From Collinsella aerofaciens (GTDB lineage: Bacteria; Actinomycetota; Coriobacteriia; Coriobacteriales; Coriobacteriaceae): a stretch of 54,092 nt of DNA. Shown in pieces: positions 50,526 through 54,092 of this stretch. The notes under the pieces were generated by a model. The model was given only the letters and a program-made list of their open reading frames with translations. It did not search any database and was not told the DNA's origin. Positions within the stretch are counted from its first letter, which is position 1; each line of letters starts with the position of its first letter. Where the stretch lies: contig NZ_WQPL01000003.1 in the NCBI RefSeq assembly GCF_018785245.1, forward strand, positions 1-54,092. Reading direction: 5' to 3'. The translations under genes were made by a program, and so were the position numbers.

Positions 50526-51959
50526 ATGGCTGTTATTAATGTGCTGCCTTCGGATGGGAAGGTTATTGACGAGGGTCCTGTTGGTTGCTCTGTTGATGTT
50601 TGCTGTAATGACTTTCGTCATCTCGATATTGGACTGCCGCCCGAGATTCTTCGACTCAAGGATGCCGGATATTTGACGCAGGCTGTTGCGGCTTGTGATC
50701 GCCTTTTGGGGCAGAATCCTGAGCCTTCGCTGGCGGCTTGCGTTCGTGCCGAGCGGTATCGCATGCTTGAGACGCCGCTTCATTTTTCGGTGTCGCGCGA
50801 TCGAGCTATTGCGATGATTCGCGAGGAGTGGCCTGAGTTTACCGAGGAGCAGTTTGACGATCTGATTGATCGTAAGCGTATTGACTGGCGCTTTATCGAT
50901 GGCGAGCTGTTCGTTCTCGACAACTTCCTCGATTCGCTTCGCGTATATCCCAAAGAGGTCCCCGGCATGCGTCCCGATTCTACGGACGGAATAGCACTGC
51001 GCAACGAGATGCTCAAGGAGATGGAGTCGCAAAACGGATTGACTCGCGTTATTACGCTTCAGGCGTCCTTGTCTGTCCCCGGCGCTCTAGAGGGGGAGAC
51101 CGTTTGCGCTTGGCTTCCCGTCGCGGCTGCCTGCCGTCAGCAGTCTCGGGTCGAGATTCTCGATATGACGCCGGAGGGTGCTGTTGCTCCCGCGAACGCT
51201 TCGGCGCGTACCGCCTCGTGGTCTTCTTCGAGTGATCGCTCATTCTCGGTGACCTATCGCTATCAAATCAATGCCGCTTATCGCGATATTTATGGGGGTG
51301 CGCTTCCGTCGCATCCGTGTATGGACGCGCCGTTGCCCGAAGATATTTCCGAGGACCGTCCGCACATTGCATTCACGCCGTATCTGCAGCAGCTGACGGC
51401 CGGTGTTGTTGACGGACTCGAGGATCCGCTCGATCGCGCTCGTGCTATCTATGATTATCTGACGCAGCATATCGACTATCGCTATCAGCCGCCGTACCTG
51501 CTTTTGGGATCTATTGCCGATGACTGCGCGCATTCGCTCCGCGGCGATTGCGGCGTTATGGCGCTCACGTTTATCACCATGTGCCGTATCGCGGGCGTGC
51601 CTGCCCGTTGGCAGAGCGGCCTGTACGTTGCGCCCGATTCGGTGGGGTCGCACGACTGGGCAGAGTTCTATACGCCGCAGACCGGTTGGCTCAACGCCGA
51701 CGTGTCATTTGGATCTTCTGCTCGCAGGATGGGGGAGGAGTGGCGCCGCCGTCACTACTTTGGCAATCTCGACCCGTGGCGTATGGTGGCCAACAATCGA
51801 TTCCAGGCAGAGTTTGAGCCCTCTTTCGACGGCATGCGCGAGGACCCTTACGATAACCAGATGGGTGAGGCCTCGGTTGACGGACGTGGATGTCGTAAGC
51901 GGGAGATGTTACGCAAGGTTGAGCTTATCGAAATGCTCGAAGTTCCATTTTCGGACTAA
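50526..51959 (+). CDS. Transglutaminase-fold protein (transglut_core domain)
   Basis: A 477-residue cytoplasmic protein with no signal peptide. The C-terminal half has a transglutaminase-like catalytic triad: Cys in LRGDCGVMALTFI, His in GSHDWAEFY and Asp in WLNADVSFG, preceded by RARAIYDYLTQHIDY. The N-terminal 200 residues are helical (EEWPEFTEEQFDDLID) and the middle is beta-rich. Such proteins act as peptidases, deglycosylases or cross-linkers; the substrate is unknown. The ATG at 50526 has GGAG about 6 bases upstream and lies behind the promoter at 50463-50491; the frame is open to 50370. It is transcribed alone, ending 39 bases before tRNA-Leu. Confidence 0.8.
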   Translation: MAVINVLPSDGKVIDEGPVGCSVDVCCNDFRHLDIGLPPEILRLKDAGYLTQAVAACDRLLGQNPEPSLAACVRAERYRMLETPLHFSVSRDRAIAMIREEWPEFTEEQFDDLIDRKRIDWRFIDGELFVLDNFLDSLRVYPKEVPGMRPDSTDGIALRNEMLKEMESQNGLTRVITLQASLSVPGALEGETVCAWLPVAAACRQQSRVEILDMTPEGAVAPANASARTASWSSSSDRSFSVTYRYQINAAYRDIYGGALPSHPCMDAPLPEDISEDRPHIAFTPYLQQLTAGVVDGLEDPLDRARAIYDYLTQHIDYRYQPPYLLLGSIADDCAHSLRGDCGVMALTFITMCRIAGVPARWQSGLYVAPDSVGSHDWAEFYTPQTGWLNADVSFGSSARRMGEEWRRRHYFGNLDPWRMVANNRFQAEFEPSFDGMREDPYDNQMGEASVDGRGCRKREMLRKVELIEMLEVPFSD

Positions 51960-51998
51960 TCGGTAGAAAGCTGTGATAAACTAACTCACGCATTACGT

Positions 51999-52085
51999 GC
52001 CCGAGTGGCGGAATTGGCAGACGCAGTGGACTCAAAATCCACCGTTGGCAACAACGTGCGAGTTCGAGTCTCGCCTCGGGCACCA
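51999..52085 (+). tRNA. tRNA-Leu (anticodon CAA)
   Basis: The acceptor arm GCCCGAG (51999-52005) pairs with CTCGGGC (52075-52081), followed by ACCA, so the CCA end is encoded. The anticodon stem GTGGA/TCCAC holds the loop CTCAAAA with anticodon CAA. A long variable arm and GTTCGAGTC T-loop region are present, as expected of a class II leucine tRNA. It reads UUG codons. Confidence 0.95.
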
Positions 52086-52278
52086 TACATGCAAGTGAGC
52101 GTTCAAGGGGGGTCAAGGCCCCCTTTTTCGTGCCGAACTCGCGTGAGCGCGCGGAGCGTTAAGCAAACAGGCCTGTGGCCTGTTTGTAGCGGAGCGTGGC
52201 GAGGGCGCCATGCGCCCGAAGCCCGGGGCTTCGCGAAGCGAAGTCCCTTCGAGTCTCGCCTCGGGCACCATACATGCA
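52063..52278. repeat. Direct duplication of the tRNA-Leu 3' end (att-like)
   Basis: The 31 bases at 52063-52093 (T-arm, acceptor end, CCA and 8 bases beyond) are repeated exactly at 52248-52278. Similarity resumes in the following terminators. The 154 bases between the copies are palindrome-rich, with CAAACAGGCC/GGCCTGTTTG at 52164-52186. This is the pattern left by integration at a tRNA 3' end, here with the cargo lost or never present. Confidence 0.75.
52105..52128 (+). terminator. Terminator of tRNA-Leu
   Basis: AAGGGGGG pairs with GGCCCCC across TCAA, followed by TTTTT (52124-52128). Confidence 0.85.
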
Positions 52279-52288
52279 CCTGCGCTTC

Positions 52289-52311
52289 AAGGGGGTTGCG
52301 GCCCCCTTTTT
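52289..52311 (+). terminator. Duplicated terminator behind the second tRNA-Leu 3' copy
   Basis: AAGGGGG (52289-52295) pairs with CCCCC (52302-52306) across TTGCGG, followed by TTTTT. It closely matches the tRNA terminator at 52105. Confidence 0.85.
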
Positions 52312-52375
52312 CGTGTACGTAATGTGATAACGCGCTGTACGTGTTATTATTCGCAAGGCGTTGTTTCCGCAATGC

Positions 52376-52517
52376 CCTAAAGAGGAACCCGAGGGTTCCC
52401 ACCTTTTGGCGCCAATGAGCAGCTGACTGGTCATACAAATTAGATTCTCTTCCTCAAATCGAGGATGTCTATGTGTACGACCTGGTTGCTGAGAAGCGCC
52501 GGGTTATTTTTTTATGA
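52376..52517 (+). promoter_or_regulatory. infC leader with candidate attenuator
   Basis: The infC-rpmI-rplT mRNA leader. GGAACCC (52384-52390) and GGGTTCC (52393-52399) form a tight stem. ACCTGG (52480-52485) pairs with CCGGGT (52499-52504), with an inner GCT/AGC pairing, and is followed by seven T residues (52507-52513). In B. subtilis L20 controls this operon through leader folding and termination (established); the same use here is inference. A possible -10 TATTAT lies at 52345. Confidence 0.6.
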
Positions 52518-52532
52518 ATGGAGGTAGGGAAA

Positions 52533-53087
52533 ATAGCTAAGTCTGATGACACCCGCATCAACGACGAGATTACTGCGTCTTCGTGCCGTTTGATTGGCGT
52601 CGATGGCTCTCAGCTCGGCCTGTTCGCCATCCGCGATGCCCAGCGCGTCGCCGACGATCAGGGTCTCGACCTGGTCGAGATCGCTCCCAACGCGGAGCCG
52701 CCGGTCTGCAAGGTCATGGACTACGGTAAGTTCAAGTACCAGCAGGCCATGAAGGCCAAGGCTGCTCGTAAGAACCAGTCCAAGGTCGAGGTCAAGGAAA
52801 TGAAGTTCCGACCCAAGATCGACGTTGGCGACTACGAGACCAAGAAGGGCCACGTTCTGCGTTTCCTCAAGAAGGGCGCGCGCGTTAAGATCACCATCAT
52901 GTTCCGCGGCCGTGAGATGGCTCACCCGGAGCAGGGCCTTAACGTTCTCGAGCGTCTCGCCGAGGATCTCAAGCCTTACGCTACGGTCGAGTCCAAGCCT
53001 AAGATGGAAGGCCGTAACATGCTTATGCTGCTCGCCCCGATTAAGGGCGCCTTCGATGAGGATAAAGCGGCAAGCGATACCAAGTAA
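52533..53087 (+). CDS. infC: Translation initiation factor IF-3, probable ATA start
   Basis: A 184-residue IF3 that binds the 30S subunit, keeps subunits apart and proofreads the start codon. The N-domain begins AKSDDTRINDEITAS and the C-domain holds EVKEMKFRPKIDVGDYETK, KKGARVKITIMFRGREM and the terminal MLMLLAPIK. The best start is the ATA at 52533, where GGAGG lies 8 bases upstream and the protein begins as family members do. An in-frame ATG at 52518 lies before that site and would add MEVGK. Non-AUG starts (AUU, AUC, AUA) are an established infC feature that lets IF3 repress its own synthesis. First gene of the infC-rpmI-rplT operon. Confidence 0.93.
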   Translation: MAKSDDTRINDEITASSCRLIGVDGSQLGLFAIRDAQRVADDQGLDLVEIAPNAEPPVCKVMDYGKFKYQQAMKAKAARKNQSKVEVKEMKFRPKIDVGDYETKKGHVLRFLKKGARVKITIMFRGREMAHPEQGLNVLERLAEDLKPYATVESKPKMEGRNMLMLLAPIKGAFDEDKAASDTK

Positions 53088-53119
53088 CTAGTGTTCTGTA
53101 ACCGATTAAGGAGTATTTC

Positions 53120-53311
53120 ATGCCTAAGATGAAGTCCCACAGCGGCACCAAGAAGCGTTTCCGCAAGACTGGTACCGGCAAGCTTATGCGCGCCAAGGCT
53201 TTCAAGAGCCACATCCTGAGCAAGAAGTCCACCAAGCGTAAGCGTGGCTTCCGTCAGGAGACCGAGATCGCCGCTGCCGACCGCAAGGTCATCAAGTCGC
53301 GTCTCGCCTAA
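53120..53311 (+). CDS. rpmI: 50S ribosomal protein L35
   Basis: A 63-residue, strongly basic protein: [20 protein letters not shown], then [20 protein letters not shown] and the C-terminal [10 protein letters not shown]. This is the full usual length of L35. AAGGAGT precedes the ATG by 8 bases. Cotranscribed between infC and rplT. Confidence 0.96.
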   Translation: MPKMKSHSGTKKRFRKTGTGKLMRAKAFKSHILSKKSTKRKRGFRQETEIAAADRKVIKSRLA

Positions 53312-53357
53312 GTTCGCGTTCCCGTTTTTCGTTTTACCGTCTAGGAGTTGATAGAAC

Positions 53358-53717
53358 ATGGCACGTATTAAGCGCGCTGTTGCCGCCAAGAAGAAGCGCC
53401 GTACCGTTATGCACCGTGCGAAGGGTTACTACGGTGCCGCTTCGCGTACTTACAAGCATGCTAAAGAGCAGGTCCAGCACTCCCTGCAGTATCAGTATCG
53501 TGATCGCCGCAACAAGAAGCGCGAGATTCGTTCTCTCTGGATCACTCGTATCAACGCTGCTGCTCGCCTGAACGACATCTCTTACTCTCAGTTCATGCAC
53601 GGCCTGAAGGTTGCCGGCATCGAGCTCGACCGCAAGGTCCTGGCTCAGATGGCTTACGAGGACATCGAGTCCTTCAACGAGCTGGCTACCATCGCCAAGA
53701 AGGCTCTCGAGGCCTAA
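53358..53717 (+). CDS. rplT: 50S ribosomal protein L20
   Basis: A 119-residue protein: MARIKRAVAAKKKRRTVMHR, AKGYYGAASRTYKHAKEQVQ, RDRRNKKREIRSLWITRINA and YSQFMHGLKVAGIELDRKVL, all standard L20 segments. L20 helps assemble the large subunit early and represses its own operon in several bacteria, here possibly through the leader at 52376-52517. AGGAGTT precedes the ATG. Last gene of the operon. Confidence 0.96.
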   Translation: MARIKRAVAAKKKRRTVMHRAKGYYGAASRTYKHAKEQVQHSLQYQYRDRRNKKREIRSLWITRINAAARLNDISYSQFMHGLKVAGIELDRKVLAQMAYEDIESFNELATIAKKALEA

Positions 53718-53737
53718 TAGATTCTCTTGAATCGCTA

Positions 53738-53775
53738 GGGGAGTGTCGCGTTGTGCGCGGCGCTCCCTCTTTTTA
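53738..53775 (+). terminator. Rho-independent terminator of the infC-rpmI-rplT operon
   Basis: GGGAGTGTCGCG (53739-53750) pairs fully, with two G-U pairs, to CGCGGCGCTCCC (53756-53767) around TTGTG, then CTCTTTTT. Confidence 0.9.
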
Positions 53776-54092
53776 TCTGAAGCGCGGTTTACATTGCTAA
53801 AAGCGCGGGTAGATAAACACTTACAGGTGACCGATCTCTATATATTCCTGAACCAAAGGGTCATCATCTGATACGTGCAGTATTTCTGTACCAGCCTTTC
53901 TATGACTTATATAGGAAGCGATGTATTGTGTAGGACTTGTGAAGAGTGGAATTGACGTCCCACAGGGCTTCACGGTCTGGCAATATATCTCCTTGCCGCG
54001 CGGCCCGGTCGGACCGGATCAGCCGCGGGGCGTGCACCTTGAGAACCGGATACTGCGAGGATGGACACTTACTTCAGTGTCGCATCCGGGCA
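53776..54092 (+). other. Gene-free window end; possible rRNA leader or spacer
   Basis: No gene or tRNA is visible in these 317 bases. CCTTGAGAACCGGATACTGC (from about 54038) resembles the phrase found just before 16S or 23S rRNA genes in many Gram-positive bacteria. It is followed by a hairpin, GGATG-GACACT with AGTGTC-CATCC, near 54060-54086. This suggests that an rRNA gene begins beyond the window edge; no rRNA sequence itself is included. Confidence 0.35.

Overview
The window reads as chromosomal DNA of a high-GC, anaerobic gut actinobacterium of the class Coriobacteriia, most likely Collinsella. The basis is the GC-rich codon use, strong GGAGG-type ribosome binding sites, an Etf-linked lactate dehydrogenase instead of a respiratory one, and a RecJ exonuclease fused to a helicase. 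The genus is inferred from recalled protein resemblance; no search was run. No complete prophage, insertion sequence or CRISPR array is visible.

Layout. 1-6900: a 123-base hairpin repeat, trmB and a second methyltransferase on the minus strand, then on the plus strand a membrane-tethered XRE regulator with a DUF4097 protein, a bacterial Elp3 and a spermidine-synthase-like protein. 6902-12520 (minus): a three-gene cassette of TerB-N/TerB-C protein, BrxD-like (DUF2791) ATPase and Lhr-type helicase. It has BREX accessory parts without BREX methylase, phosphatase or protease, and is the best candidate for an undescribed system. 12608-16649 (minus): a DUF554 membrane protein and a five-gene set of exported or anchored proteins, one with an LAQTG sorting signal. 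16996-20621 (plus): a FAD-dependent lactate/glycolate-type dehydrogenase, EtfB, and EtfA with a two-cluster ferredoxin domain. 20618-26180: HD hydrolase, AzlCD exporter, KdgT-like permease, membrane diguanylate cyclase and DMT transporter.

26280-34372: purL, a CPA2 antiporter, an alternating-repeat element, a BaiA-like SDR and homoserine dehydrogenase. 34582-39815: a decayed livK remnant followed by a complete livKHMGF branched-chain amino acid importer. 39864-42498: an inverted-repeat element, cutC, a GalT-like DUF4931 protein and a BASS-family transporter. 42775-51959: the RecJ-helicase fusion, RSH (ppGpp) enzyme, metallo-beta-lactamase-fold hydrolase, class II aldolase and a transglutaminase-fold protein. 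51999-53775: tRNA-Leu(CAA) with its 3' end and terminator duplicated downstream, then a leader with a candidate attenuator and infC-rpmI-rplT, where infC probably starts at ATA. The last 300 bases have no gene and may lead into an rRNA operon.

How it fits together. Lactate oxidation through Etf, branched-chain amino acid import and export, threonine-branch and purine synthesis, ppGpp and c-di-GMP signalling and core translation make an ordinary gut-anaerobe backbone. The accessory content is concentrated in the TerB/ATPase/helicase cassette, the surface-protein set and several small palindromic intergenic elements.
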